From positions 1-46,465 of the forward strand of contig CALULC010000003.1 of NCBI GenBank assembly GCA_944321385.1: a stretch of DNA of 46,465 nucleotides. The letters are read 5' to 3'. The notes beneath the pieces were generated by a model that searched no databases, was not told where the DNA came from, and worked only from the letters and a program-made list of their open reading frames with translations. Of the stretch, positions 25,701 through 33,902 are shown in pieces; the first letter of the stretch is position 1, and each line of letters begins with the position of its first letter. Source of the stretch: an uncultured Atopobiaceae bacterium (GTDB lineage: Bacteria; Actinomycetota; Coriobacteriia; Coriobacteriales; Atopobiaceae). Position numbers and translations under genes: made by a program.

Positions 25701-26168
25701 CTCGCAAAGTGCGACGAGATGGCGGCGGACATCGAGGCCCTCGAGCCCAAGGTGGACAAGGACCTCGACGAGTTCCGCAAGGCGCTCTTCACGGGCGTGA
25801 TCAAGCTCGACCTGCCGCGCGTGACATATGTCAGCAGCGACTTTGGTGACGAGACCGTCCTCTCCAAGCCCCAGATGGAGCGCGGCGGCGTCCCCCTGTA
25901 CCAGGCGTTCCTCAGCTTCAAGCAGCTCGACCCCGAGGTCCGCGCGAGCATCGTCGAGGAGACGAGCAAGATCATCAACATGGACAAGCTCCCCGACGAG
26001 GTGACCGAGGCGTGCCGCGCCCTCACCGAGGTGCTCGCAGACAAGAAGGGTCTTGTCTCGGTTGCCAACGTTGAGTTCCCGCGCGAGGTCTCCGACGTGA
26101 AGGCCCTGATCAAGGACGTTGAGGACTCTCTCAACCTCTTCGTCAGGCACTACTACATCAAGCTCTAG
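22755..26168 (+). CDS. Large tubulin/FtsZ-like GTPase (Tubulin_2-type)
   Basis: The N-terminal 350 residues carry two tubulin/FtsZ nucleotide-binding motifs. The early loop is IGLGGTGVDALRNLK (Gly-Gly-Thr-Gly at 33-36), and the signature loop is FSGMGGGTGAGTFLDA (193-199). Also visible is KFLAVDTDKRDM, like the segment of FtsZ that follows strand 2. The protein is 1137 residues, about three times FtsZ, with long helical-rich regions beyond residue 500 (for example ALEPKVDKDLDEFRKAL). This matches the 'tubulin-like' PF13809 class found in bacterial gene clusters of unknown role. It may polymerise or act as a GTP-dependent scaffold in the cytoplasm. ATG 22755 follows AAAGGGGAG. Another tubulin type cannot be excluded, but the motifs are clear. 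Confidence 0.85.
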   Translation: MYEKLLLAAGGGIIDRVQQSEQDNCAVIAIGLGGTGVDALRNLKQKLYNRVKPDDPNAVVPVYSHVKFLAVDTDKRDMVQKAKTSTETEDGALGELNLSSEFFDISYDKKISSLFQTMRSSLARDPVYREWLQFDKIDAAEADNGAGGIRQLGRFLLMQKAEQFVAKVQEMVHQAMTGLGSCPVDIHIFSGMGGGTGAGTFLDACYLVQRALRNEGVGNYKTMGYFFLPDVNLAKEGLSSETRTFIKSNGYASMQELDYCMNLEHNGDEWHQMYPGAIGEIRTAHPPVEWCHLVSATTSSGAVVPEAYRYSLNVVTDYVMDFLVRSDSANSFDLNSHFSNVTSNKAYIRKNAGACYDYLILGAASAVIPFKQVLTYLASGVFAGFEYVQNRVPTMEESRGFQQRIGFTFDQVLFRVRMGIDMSFPVPDVKPRDAQENERLVVTWFQSMFARVEGTLAKNLRDLSAVPPTYAPTIGGAVVGNSSLMANVLSELRVAMSSPAAGPAYAASLVRGTSGSDLLAACAGIRAEARSRRDHAQFQLDDHLYFQQQQAQNAFRHASVFNIGRHFRDFVNLTRNAYLTQAEVLTYQTVMNLMDTVTEHVRRLANEFTDPFRKTMANLFTVFAANRAELEAFADKKNPYEMPLVSMNDLLPTLNATLNSLDVPSVARDFMGELLTEEGIKSWGPNGDESNMAHIVSQFFLNRFSVYSTRSLSEFLQDKYKTTDPIRLANNIYNDLLQVVNDNAAPLFWTEMGYNVNDACAIGYVTVPQLAAEVVDAAKMLAEAQANQKLTVRETTVRDRISILRCLIGVPMWGYKGVKQYELDSSPRPGKHLYEKAEYVEGVPQVESRDWNLLPSPTPKSVMTEQNNPLVLERAESAVSAYDRGIAGGVIQKTVTGFEVRVIASSFMTEFRSKFEVAKDKPNDEKLDAQAALRSMSENRVYEPGNIVLSTELRPGNEDIERVLCIDRLANAPKIQELIDSELAKCDEMAADIEALEPKVDKDLDEFRKALFTGVIKLDLPRVTYVSSDFGDETVLSKPQMERGGVPLYQAFLSFKQLDPEVRASIVEETSKIINMDKLPDEVTEACRALTEVLADKKGLVSVANVEFPREVSDVKALIKDVEDSLNLFVRHYYIKL

Positions 26169-26196
26169 GGGCAAGGCGAGTACGGAGGAAGACGGA

Positions 26197-28215
26197 ATGG
26201 GTCCCACTGATGCCATCCGAGACGTTGGCGCCCTCATAGACAGTGCCGCGAGAAACGTCAGGTCGCGCCGGGCGACGGGCATGCTCGACTACCTCAGCCC
26301 GCGCTTACCGACCTGCGTGCTCTACTGCGGCGAGGGGTCCGCGTCCTTTCATGGCACCGTCCTGGACGGCCTCCAGGAGGGTTGGGGAGGGAAGGTCTCG
26401 CGTATTCCCTGCGTGACCATCTCCGATCCCGCCTCGCTTCACCAGCTCGTGTTCTCGTCCGATCCCTTTGGCGTCGCCATGGTCGACGCCAAGACGGGCT
26501 CTCCGCTCGACGTTCCGGGCTTCCAGCGCATGTTCCAGCTCATGATGGGAAGCTCGGGCGTCTTTGAGAGCATGGCGCAGTGCACCCTCTTCTTCGTGCT
26601 CAACAGCTCGGGCATGACCGCCGAGGAGTTCTCCTCCTGGTATGGGGTCGTGCGCGACGTGGAGGTCATGCTTCAGGGGCTTCAGATGAGGACGATGCTG
26701 TTCGTCCTTCTCGACAACAGCCTCGGGAGCTCCAACGCCGAGAAGATAGAGGACGCGCTCTTCTCCCTGTACGAGGACCCTCAGGTGAGGGCCGAGCGAC
26801 GCCATCTGTACGACGGCGTCTTCCTCTACGGGAACCTCAGCAAGGGAAGGGGATACAACCGGCTCTTCAGCCCGCACGGCGACGAGGAGAACGGAGACTG
26901 GGACGTGGTGAGCAGCGTCATGGTGCTTGCCAACTCCTCCGGTGACGGCTCTCGCCCCTGCGAGGACCTGCTGTTCTCCTCTGGGCGCAGGGCCGGCGTG
27001 ACCGCGGCGTTCAAACAGGTGGAGAAACCCCGTCGAGACATCGTCTCGGTTGCCCTGAGGAGAATCGTCGAGCGTCTCGACGAGTTCCACGCCAACGTCT
27101 CTGAGGTTCGCCCGAGTGGTGCGGAGGTCGATCACGCCCTGGGCTTCTCAAACGGCCGCTCGGACTTCATGGCAGAGTACGGCAGCCTCTCCGAGAGCGT
27201 CCTCAACGAGTTTAAGGGGTTCGAGCTCTACCTCCCCACCCAAAGCCCAAACGTCAACGTTGGTACCCTCAACTTTGGCAGGGCAAACGCCGAGACCTGC
27301 GGTTGCCTCAGCGCCTTTGTGCGCGAGAACCACCTTGCGCGGCTGCAGGCCATCCTCGACGGCTCGGGTGACTCCCTGGGGCTCTTTGACCGCATCGTCC
27401 AGCGCCTGGCCTCCTCGCTCACGGCCGTCAAGATGCTCTCCCTGCGCAGGGACGAGTGGGTTGGGAGGGCGTCGTCGCTCTACACCGAGAGCTACTCGCT
27501 GAACATGATCGACCAGCGCCCGATGTTTGACGCCCTGAGGCAGATGATGAGGGTAGAGATTGCCCGTCGCATGCGCGAGGAGACCATTCGGGCCATAGAC
27601 ATGCTGTATGCCGAGGCGGAGAAAACCGAAGAGGCCTTTGCTCGCCTCAGAAACGACGTGGCGCTCGGCACCTCCGTGAACGAGGAGGGCACCCACTTCA
27701 ACCTCACCGGGTTCTATGGCAGATGCACGGACGCGTACCTGAGCGACCAGGCCAGGCTGAACGTCCTCTTTGCGACCATAGATCGCATTGGCAACGGTGA
27801 GGGAGAGATGTTTGCCATCCTGAGGGACCATGCGCTCGTCCCGCTCTTTGACTTGGACTACGGCGGACGGCAGGTCTTCAAGCTCGGCTTCATGGAGGAG
27901 CAGGTCACCCGTAGGGCCGAGGGCAAGGCGCCTGAGACCGCCCAGCTCGTCGTGGGGTCGGAGCTCGTGGACGACATGGCAAACTACATTGGCTACAACT
28001 CGCTCATACCGATGGCGGACCGGGAGTGCGAGGCGTATCTCATCCACAGGGAGATGAGCGGGGGCGCCGAGGCGGATCAGCTCCTCACCTACCTCGACCG
28101 CCTGGGCAAGCCCACCGGGACGATTCGCGTCTTCATGAACGCGGGTCCCCAGGACTGCGCGACGTCGCTGTGGCTCTATCCGCTCGAGAGCGACCATCTC
28201 AGGCTTAGGGGGTGA
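26197..28215 (+). CDS. Unrecognised 672-residue protein of the VWA-tubulin operon
   Basis: I do not recognise a family. There is no signal peptide or membrane helix. Residues 30-230 alternate hydrophobic strands and helices (TCVLYCGEGSASF, LFFVLNSSGM, MRTMLFVLLDNSLGS, VFLYGNLSKGRG) like a Rossmann-type fold, but no P-loop is seen. A helical middle (about 300-500) includes IARRMREETIRAIDMLYAEA. The C-terminal part ends TIRVFMNAGP and LWLYPLESDHLRL. It starts 28 bp after the tubulin-like gene, so it is a good candidate partner or adaptor of that protein. ATG 26197 follows GGAGGAAGACGG. Confidence 0.75.
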   Translation: MGPTDAIRDVGALIDSAARNVRSRRATGMLDYLSPRLPTCVLYCGEGSASFHGTVLDGLQEGWGGKVSRIPCVTISDPASLHQLVFSSDPFGVAMVDAKTGSPLDVPGFQRMFQLMMGSSGVFESMAQCTLFFVLNSSGMTAEEFSSWYGVVRDVEVMLQGLQMRTMLFVLLDNSLGSSNAEKIEDALFSLYEDPQVRAERRHLYDGVFLYGNLSKGRGYNRLFSPHGDEENGDWDVVSSVMVLANSSGDGSRPCEDLLFSSGRRAGVTAAFKQVEKPRRDIVSVALRRIVERLDEFHANVSEVRPSGAEVDHALGFSNGRSDFMAEYGSLSESVLNEFKGFELYLPTQSPNVNVGTLNFGRANAETCGCLSAFVRENHLARLQAILDGSGDSLGLFDRIVQRLASSLTAVKMLSLRRDEWVGRASSLYTESYSLNMIDQRPMFDALRQMMRVEIARRMREETIRAIDMLYAEAEKTEEAFARLRNDVALGTSVNEEGTHFNLTGFYGRCTDAYLSDQARLNVLFATIDRIGNGEGEMFAILRDHALVPLFDLDYGGRQVFKLGFMEEQVTRRAEGKAPETAQLVVGSELVDDMANYIGYNSLIPMADRECEAYLIHREMSGGAEADQLLTYLDRLGKPTGTIRVFMNAGPQDCATSLWLYPLESDHLRLRG

Positions 28216-28218
28216 ACC

Positions 28219-28926
28219 GTGCGCGTAACTACGATTCCGGCAGACGAGGGACATTGCGTCCGCAACGTTGCGATGCTTGCCAGCGAGCTGGTCTGGGACT
28301 CCGTGGGCGTGGGCTATGCGCTCGTGGTGTGCGGGCGCTTTGGGGCTCACATCGAGATAGACGACGAGCTGAGGGCCGCCCTCGGGAACCTGGGGGCAAG
28401 CTTGTTCTCGTGCTCGGGAACGCCCTTTGACCTGGGTGACGGGCGCAGCGTGGCGCTGCTCAGGAGGGGGGCCATACGATCGGACTCCTATCGGTGCACG
28501 CGGAGGTTTGCCCGCTACGCCGTGTTTGGGTGCGACCATGACATGACCTCGGACGAGCTCATGATTTACGTTCCCGGGGGAGCCGAGGCCGCCTACGACG
28601 TGCCCGGCGTTGTGCGCGCGAGCGTGAGCCCCTATTGGACGGAGCGCGGGGCGGACGGGTTCGGGCGCTTTACGAGGGTATTCGACCGTGCCCCCGAGCG
28701 GGTCCTCGCTTGCTACCTGATGAGCGTCACGCTTGACGGCGAGGTTCCCGAGAGCGACGAGACCTGGCTCTGGTATGAGTTTGAGGGAACTGGTCTGCGC
28801 TTCCCCATAACCAGGGAGATGCTGGGAAAGACGATGTGCGTACGCCCGCTTGCCCTGCAGGGCGGGTCTGGCCTTCCTCCCGTGGTGAAGAGCCAGGGAC
28901 AGGGCTACGAGGTGATAACGGCGTAA
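28219..28926 (+). CDS. Unrecognised 235-residue protein of the VWA-tubulin operon
   Basis: I do not recognise a family. The product is a beta-rich cytoplasmic protein with no membrane segments; it contains strands such as YALVVCGRFGAHIEID and DELMIYVPGGAEAAYDV. The C-terminal half resembles a small sandwich domain (TWLWYEFEGTGLRFPI). The GTG start lies 3 bp after the preceding stop, with GGGGG ahead, indicating coupled translation with the 672-residue protein, with which it probably works. Confidence 0.7.
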   Translation: MRVTTIPADEGHCVRNVAMLASELVWDSVGVGYALVVCGRFGAHIEIDDELRAALGNLGASLFSCSGTPFDLGDGRSVALLRRGAIRSDSYRCTRRFARYAVFGCDHDMTSDELMIYVPGGAEAAYDVPGVVRASVSPYWTERGADGFGRFTRVFDRAPERVLACYLMSVTLDGEVPESDETWLWYEFEGTGLRFPITREMLGKTMCVRPLALQGGSGLPPVVKSQGQGYEVITA

Positions 28927-28978
28927 CGAGGGGCTCGCCCGAGTGGCGCGGGTCTTTGGACGAGGAGGAACAAGACAG

Positions 28979-30511
28979 ATGCCCGGACACATGATTACTT
29001 GTCCGTACTGCTTCAAACAGTTCGACGATTCCAAGGTGCACTTCCGCATGGAGACGGTCGACCCCGATGAGGAGGCCTTCGCGCCGCGGACCGACGAGAA
29101 ATACGAGGAGTTCTGGGAGCCGTTTGGCGGTACCACCGAGCTGTTCTCTCCGAGCCGCGACCGCGCGGGTGACGTCTCGCCGTGGCTCCGCCCCGTCTAT
29201 GATCCCATGGACCCGTCGAAGAAAGAGGTGTTTGGGGGTTCGGCGCGCTATTTGGTGGGGGATGACATCGTCATCGGCGTCAAGGACCGTCATGACGCCG
29301 TGACCGAGCGGCGCGTCTGCCCGGCCTGCCACAACCCCCTGCCCGGGCGCTACGGGCGCTATCCGGTCAAGTTTATCTCGCTGATCGGCATCTCGGGCGC
29401 CGGCAAGACGGTCTACCTCTCGCAGCTCTGCAAGTTCATGGCCGCACGCATGGGGGCGTACAACATCGCCGTCATGCCGACATCGGCGTATGCGTACGAG
29501 TACATGACCACCAACCGGGTTGCCGCCAACGCCCTTCTCCCGCAGCCCACGCCTCCCGAGATATTCCAGCAGCCCCTGTGCTTTGACTTCCACTTCAGGG
29601 ACAGCACGGGGCAGCCCCATTCCCAGACCTTCGTCTTCTATGACATCGCGGGCGAGAACCTCCAGTTTGCGGAGGGCAGGGCGGACATTGCGGAGTCTGC
29701 GAGGCGCTTTGGCCCGTTCATCCGCCACTCCGACGCGATCATCATGCTCATCGATCCGATGCAGTTCTCCGGGGACGACGACCACGAGGACGCCGTCACC
29801 GCCCTGACCGTCATCGACTCGATGTTTGACAGGGAGAGGCTCAGGCACCTTCCCCTTGCCGTGTGCATCTCCCAGGCGGACGGCAAGCCGCAGCTTCCCG
29901 ACGGCACGATCGACAAGTACGCCCCCACGTTCTGCTCTGACATCATCCACGTTCCTGCGCTTCCGGAGATGCGCGTCAACGAGGGGATGGGGGAGCGCTT
30001 TAGCGTCACCGACTACAACGAGCTCCGCGACAGGATCGACGCCTTCGTGCGCAGCATGGCCTACGACGTCCCCCTTCACACCACGCTGAGCATGACCTAC
30101 GGCTGCTACAACTACTTCATGATCGAGTCGATTGGCGTCGACCTCGTTGAGCAGGAGGGCGAGGGCGGATTCTCGTTCATGGTTCCGAGCGCAACGCCGA
30201 GGCCCAAGCGCATCATCGAGCCCATCCTCTGGATTCTGAGCAAGCTCCCCATCGGCAGGGGGGACATGCGCCCGATTCTGGAGGTTCGGGGCTTCATCAA
30301 CGAGCCGGGGGACTGGACGTGCCAGTTCTGCGGCAGGCCCCACATCCGCGCGACCGAGGACTTCTGCCCCAACTGTCGACTCAACCGATTTGGGCAGTGG
30401 AGGTGTCCCAGCTGCGGCGTGCTCAACAGCGGCGCGTCTGAGTGGTGCGCCACAAAGGGCTGCAAGACCGACCGCTTTGGCAACCGCAAGAAGATGTTCG
30501 GGGTGTTCTAG
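28979..30511 (+). CDS. P-loop GTPase with split zinc-ribbon modules (TRAFAC-like)
   Basis: This 510-residue protein has a GTPase core with G1 GISGAGKT (137-144), a G3-like DIAGE (222-226), and a G4-like SQAD (298-301) in place of NKxD. A zinc knuckle at the N-terminus uses CPYC (8-11) and CPAC (114-117). A C-terminal cysteine cluster contains CQFC, CPNC, CPSC and CATKGC (from about residue 447), like double zinc ribbons. It resembles the GTPases encoded beside GAP1 proteins in predicted GTPase-centred conflict systems, and the next gene is such a GAP1 protein. It would act in the cytosol as a switch. ATG 28979 follows GAGGAGGA. Binding of GTP rather than ATP is inferred from family resemblance. 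Confidence 0.8.
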   Translation: MPGHMITCPYCFKQFDDSKVHFRMETVDPDEEAFAPRTDEKYEEFWEPFGGTTELFSPSRDRAGDVSPWLRPVYDPMDPSKKEVFGGSARYLVGDDIVIGVKDRHDAVTERRVCPACHNPLPGRYGRYPVKFISLIGISGAGKTVYLSQLCKFMAARMGAYNIAVMPTSAYAYEYMTTNRVAANALLPQPTPPEIFQQPLCFDFHFRDSTGQPHSQTFVFYDIAGENLQFAEGRADIAESARRFGPFIRHSDAIIMLIDPMQFSGDDDHEDAVTALTVIDSMFDRERLRHLPLAVCISQADGKPQLPDGTIDKYAPTFCSDIIHVPALPEMRVNEGMGERFSVTDYNELRDRIDAFVRSMAYDVPLHTTLSMTYGCYNYFMIESIGVDLVEQEGEGGFSFMVPSATPRPKRIIEPILWILSKLPIGRGDMRPILEVRGFINEPGDWTCQFCGRPHIRATEDFCPNCRLNRFGQWRCPSCGVLNSGASEWCATKGCKTDRFGNRKKMFGVF

Positions 30512-30564
30512 GGACTGACGGGTAGGGCTCAGGCTGCGTTGACGGCAGAAACGGAGAGACGCAG

Positions 30565-32772
30565 ATGGAATACAGGCAGATCTGTTATGCGCGAACGGGT
30601 ATGCAGGGCTCTGGCTCCGGATGGCAGACCCTGAACGTGTCCGAGGACGTGCCGGGCGATGCCGTCGCCGCGTTCTCGCGTGCCCAGTCGGGCAGCGTCG
30701 GCAGCGTCTCGAGCGTGTCGCCGGCAGGCAAGCTCCGCATGGTCAGGGAGTTGAGGTCGGCTGGGCCCTACGTCTTTCTCACCACGTTGACGTATGGGGT
30801 CCCGGACCGCCGCCGCAGGCCGTCCGCGTTTGCCCATGGGTTTGTCTTTGACCGAGCGGCGTTTGACCGAGATCCGCAGATGGCGCTCTGCGTGTCAAAC
30901 GAGAGCTTTGGCTATACCGAGGAGGCAACGCGACCGGAGAACGTGAGCGTATCCGTTCGTGAGCCGCTGACGCTGTCTCGGGCGCGCGAGGCGATCGGGC
31001 TGGGAGACGAGGCGTATGCGTCCCTTCTCGCCTGCGTGTACGAGTCCATGAGCGTGGGGAGCTCTGTGGGGAAGGCCTTTGAGGTTGAGTGCGACTGCTC
31101 CGAGGAGACACTCCATGCCCTTCTGACCTGCATCTACCAGGGGCTTCCCTACGGCCTTAGGGACAAGGTGGCCTTTAGCACGCTCTCCACCAACCGGGGC
31201 ATGCCCACGAACGTGGTCTTCTCCGAGAGGGCACGGGGAAGGTCCTTCTCGCTCCAGACGGGCCAGGTGACTCTGGCGCAGCCCGGTCTGGGACAGAGCT
31301 CGCTGCGGCCCAAGTACCCCTTTGCCATGCTTCCCATCTGTGCCAGCGGGAGCGGGATCGATCTGGATTCCGTCTTCGACCTGCTTGAGCGTCGCGTTGC
31401 CACCTTCTGCGACGACGGTGCGGCGGTTCCCTTTGCCTATCAGCTCGCCTATGAGCGCCTCGTTGAGGAGGGGCAGGTTCCTCGGATTGCGGGCGAGGAG
31501 CGTCTCTTTGATTCCAAGACGCTGCGCGAGCGGCTTGCCAGCTGTCTGGCGCTGCCCGTCTCTGACGACCGAGAGCGTCAGCTCGAGAGGGACCGATTCG
31601 TCGACTTTGCGCTAGGTGAGATCATCGAGCAGGACGTGGAGCTCGACGCGGAGGAGGAGGGCCGTCTTGACGCGGCGCTCGACGCCACCGAGCTTGCCAC
31701 GCTGAGGGAGACGGGCTTTGCCTATCACGTGCGCCTTCTTGTTCGCAGGGGCACTGCCGGTGGCTCCGCCTACCTCCTGGAGCGCTTTCCCTCGCACGAG
31801 AGTCGCACGTCCGCGGAGTTTATTCGCCTTCGCGACGCCCTTATGGGGACGCCGGAGGGGGCCAAGATCGTCGAGGCGCTCTATGCGGAGCGGGTGGCCG
31901 AGCTTCTTGCCTCGCGTATTCACGAACTCGCCCCTGATGACCTTCTCGCCTTTGCCAGCGAAATCTCCTTCCCGCGGCACGGCTCCCGAATGGAGTGGGC
32001 ATACGTGGAGCTCTGCAGGCTCTTTGCCCTCGACAAGGTGCCCGAGGACAGCAATCCCCAGCAGTTCTGTCGGTACTTCGAGTGGTTCTTTGGGAAGATG
32101 AGACTCGCGTCCGACGCGAGAGACTCCATCTGGCGAGATGTGCTGGAGGCGTACTGGCATAAGTTCACGTTTACCTCCTTCACCTTTGACGTCGATCACT
32201 ACAGGGGCGTTCTTTGGGAGGACTGCCCCAAGTGCCACGCGCTTGTCAGTGCCTCGCGGCTTGTCAATGACGTGCTCAGTGGTCGAGAGAGGCAGCTCCC
32301 GGGGCATGTCCCGGACTTCATCTCCGCGCTCGATGTCCTGGATGACCGCGAGGGTGCAACAAGGCTCTTTGGCCGGACGATCGACGAGATTCTCCCTCCC
32401 GACGGGAGGCAGGCTCCCTACGACCTTGACCTCTGGTATGGCGTTGCCACCCAGCTCGTGGGCATAGACCGCGCGACGGAGCTCCTTCTGAGCCACGGCG
32501 TCATTCCGGAGGACCGCGACGAGTGCGAGGAGCTTCTCGAGCGTGCCTTCATGTTGAGGGAGAACGGCGCCCTTGAGCGCATCATGGCCGACTGCGAGGA
32601 GCTGGCAAAGACCGACGCCCCCTATGCGCACGTTGCGGGCTTCACGGCTCGCGCGATAAAGGGCCAGCTCAAGCGCATGAGAAAAGAGGAAAAGCGCTCG
32701 GCCCACGCCGAGAGGTACGGCTCGCCGCGAGACGGCGGCCTGTTCCGCAGAAAGGGTGGGAGGCACTCGTGA
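30565..32772 (+). CDS. GAP1-type GTPase-associated protein (N2-type N-terminus)
   Basis: The 735-residue protein begins YRQICYARTGMQGSGSGWQT, followed by FLTTLTYGVPDRRRRPSAFAHGFVFD near residue 75. This pattern (Tyr-Ala-Arg-Thr-Gly, Gly-Trp-Gln-Thr, Tyr-Gly-x-x-Asp, then Ser-x-Phe-x-His) is what I know from the GAP1-N2 domain of 'GTPase-associated protein 1' families. The long remainder is helical and would hold the middle and C-terminal GAP1 domains. No catalytic motif is evident. Its gene follows the GTPase by 53 bp, and its end overlaps the next start by 4 bp (GTGA). It probably binds or regulates the GTPase. The assignment rests on remembered patterns, not a database search. Confidence 0.75.
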   Translation: MEYRQICYARTGMQGSGSGWQTLNVSEDVPGDAVAAFSRAQSGSVGSVSSVSPAGKLRMVRELRSAGPYVFLTTLTYGVPDRRRRPSAFAHGFVFDRAAFDRDPQMALCVSNESFGYTEEATRPENVSVSVREPLTLSRAREAIGLGDEAYASLLACVYESMSVGSSVGKAFEVECDCSEETLHALLTCIYQGLPYGLRDKVAFSTLSTNRGMPTNVVFSERARGRSFSLQTGQVTLAQPGLGQSSLRPKYPFAMLPICASGSGIDLDSVFDLLERRVATFCDDGAAVPFAYQLAYERLVEEGQVPRIAGEERLFDSKTLRERLASCLALPVSDDRERQLERDRFVDFALGEIIEQDVELDAEEEGRLDAALDATELATLRETGFAYHVRLLVRRGTAGGSAYLLERFPSHESRTSAEFIRLRDALMGTPEGAKIVEALYAERVAELLASRIHELAPDDLLAFASEISFPRHGSRMEWAYVELCRLFALDKVPEDSNPQQFCRYFEWFFGKMRLASDARDSIWRDVLEAYWHKFTFTSFTFDVDHYRGVLWEDCPKCHALVSASRLVNDVLSGRERQLPGHVPDFISALDVLDDREGATRLFGRTIDEILPPDGRQAPYDLDLWYGVATQLVGIDRATELLLSHGVIPEDRDECEELLERAFMLRENGALERIMADCEELAKTDAPYAHVAGFTARAIKGQLKRMRKEEKRSAHAERYGSPRDGGLFRRKGGRHS

Positions 32773-33848
32773 GGTCTGCCTACGGAATCGACAACAAGTC
32801 GCTCGAGGCGGTGCCGGAGGAGGTTCTCTTTAGCCTGGTGAGCGGCTTCAACGTATACGTTCTTCTGCCCGACCAGACGGAGTTTGCCTTTGGTGGAAGA
32901 AGACAGCGCCTCGTAAAGCACGTTCAGACGGGAGACCTCTATTACGCCGTGCCCGTGCCCCCCTGGGGAAACGACGGCTCGAGAAGCTCCTTCGGAGGGT
33001 GGATTCCCCTCAAGGAGGTCGAGGAGCGATGGGTTCCCCTGGCAAAGCGACCGATGCCCAGAAGCCGGTTCGTCTGGCCCATTGACGTTGTCACGAACAA
33101 GGGCGAGTGGAGCTACCTCGTCTTTCCGCTCGACCGCGACGTGGCTCGCTATCAGCCCCTCTCAAACCTTCTGTTCAACTGGACCGGCGGCATGCCGATG
33201 GCGGCGTTCGGAGAGGAGGCGGCGAGGCAGCGCGCCCTTCGTCTTGCGGTGGCAACGTCGCTCACCTCGTCTTGGCAGTTCCTCAACTCGACGGGAATTC
33301 TCTACTTTGGGTTTGACCCCAGCAGGATGTACTACGACGCAAACGGCTCGGTGAAGTTTGGGTTCTGCCTCTCGACGGCATATTGCGGAGCCGGGGAATC
33401 GGGGGCGATCGATCCCGAGAAGACGGTGCCGATCATTATGGTTGGCGAGCACGACTTTGGCCTGTCGCTCGACTACCTCGATCCCCGCGCCTACCAACTT
33501 GCGTCTGCAGACTACAAGATCGGGAACACCGTTGAGCTCCCGGCCTATACCGACCTGTTTGCCCGGCGTGCCATGCTCTTCCGCCTTCTCGTGGGGCGTC
33601 TTCCGTATTACGGTCCGATCATGCTGCCCGAGACCAACGGAAACCCCGCGGAGCATCGACGCTGGCTTCGGCTCTACCAGAGGAACCCGGTGTTCATCTT
33701 TGACCCGGATGACGACTCCAACCGCGTTGGGGGAGAGAACGGCTTTGCCGGCGACGAGATCTTTGAGGAGAACTGGCTCGCCATCCCCGAGGCCATCCGT
33801 GAGGATCTGAGGACCTATCTCGAGAAGCCCCCGCTTCCGCTCGAATGA
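32769..33848 (+). CDS. Probable degenerate protein kinase (pseudokinase)
   Basis: This 359-residue cytosolic protein has no clear family signature, but its order of motifs reads like a eukaryotic-type kinase whose catalytic residues are lost. TGDLYYAVPVPP resembles the Val-Ala-x-Lys strand. ALRLAVATSLTSSWQFLNSTG resembles helix E. YFGFDPSRMYYD sits where HRDLKPxNxLxD is expected, with Gly181 for the Asp and Arg for the Asn. VKFGFCLS stands for VKxxDFGLS. LFARRAMLFRLLVGRLPYYGP resembles the SLGVLLYELLTGxxPF block. If so, it binds partners or nucleotide without phosphotransfer. GTG 32769 overlaps the GAP1 stop, showing coupling. This alignment is my reading by eye. Confidence 0.6.
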   Translation: MRSAYGIDNKSLEAVPEEVLFSLVSGFNVYVLLPDQTEFAFGGRRQRLVKHVQTGDLYYAVPVPPWGNDGSRSSFGGWIPLKEVEERWVPLAKRPMPRSRFVWPIDVVTNKGEWSYLVFPLDRDVARYQPLSNLLFNWTGGMPMAAFGEEAARQRALRLAVATSLTSSWQFLNSTGILYFGFDPSRMYYDANGSVKFGFCLSTAYCGAGESGAIDPEKTVPIIMVGEHDFGLSLDYLDPRAYQLASADYKIGNTVELPAYTDLFARRAMLFRLLVGRLPYYGPIMLPETNGNPAEHRRWLRLYQRNPVFIFDPDDDSNRVGGENGFAGDEIFEENWLAIPEAIREDLRTYLEKPPLPLE

Positions 33849-33902
33849 CGGGCGGGGACGCGCAATTCGTAGTATCACGCTGTGGAAGAGAGGACTAACG
33901 AG

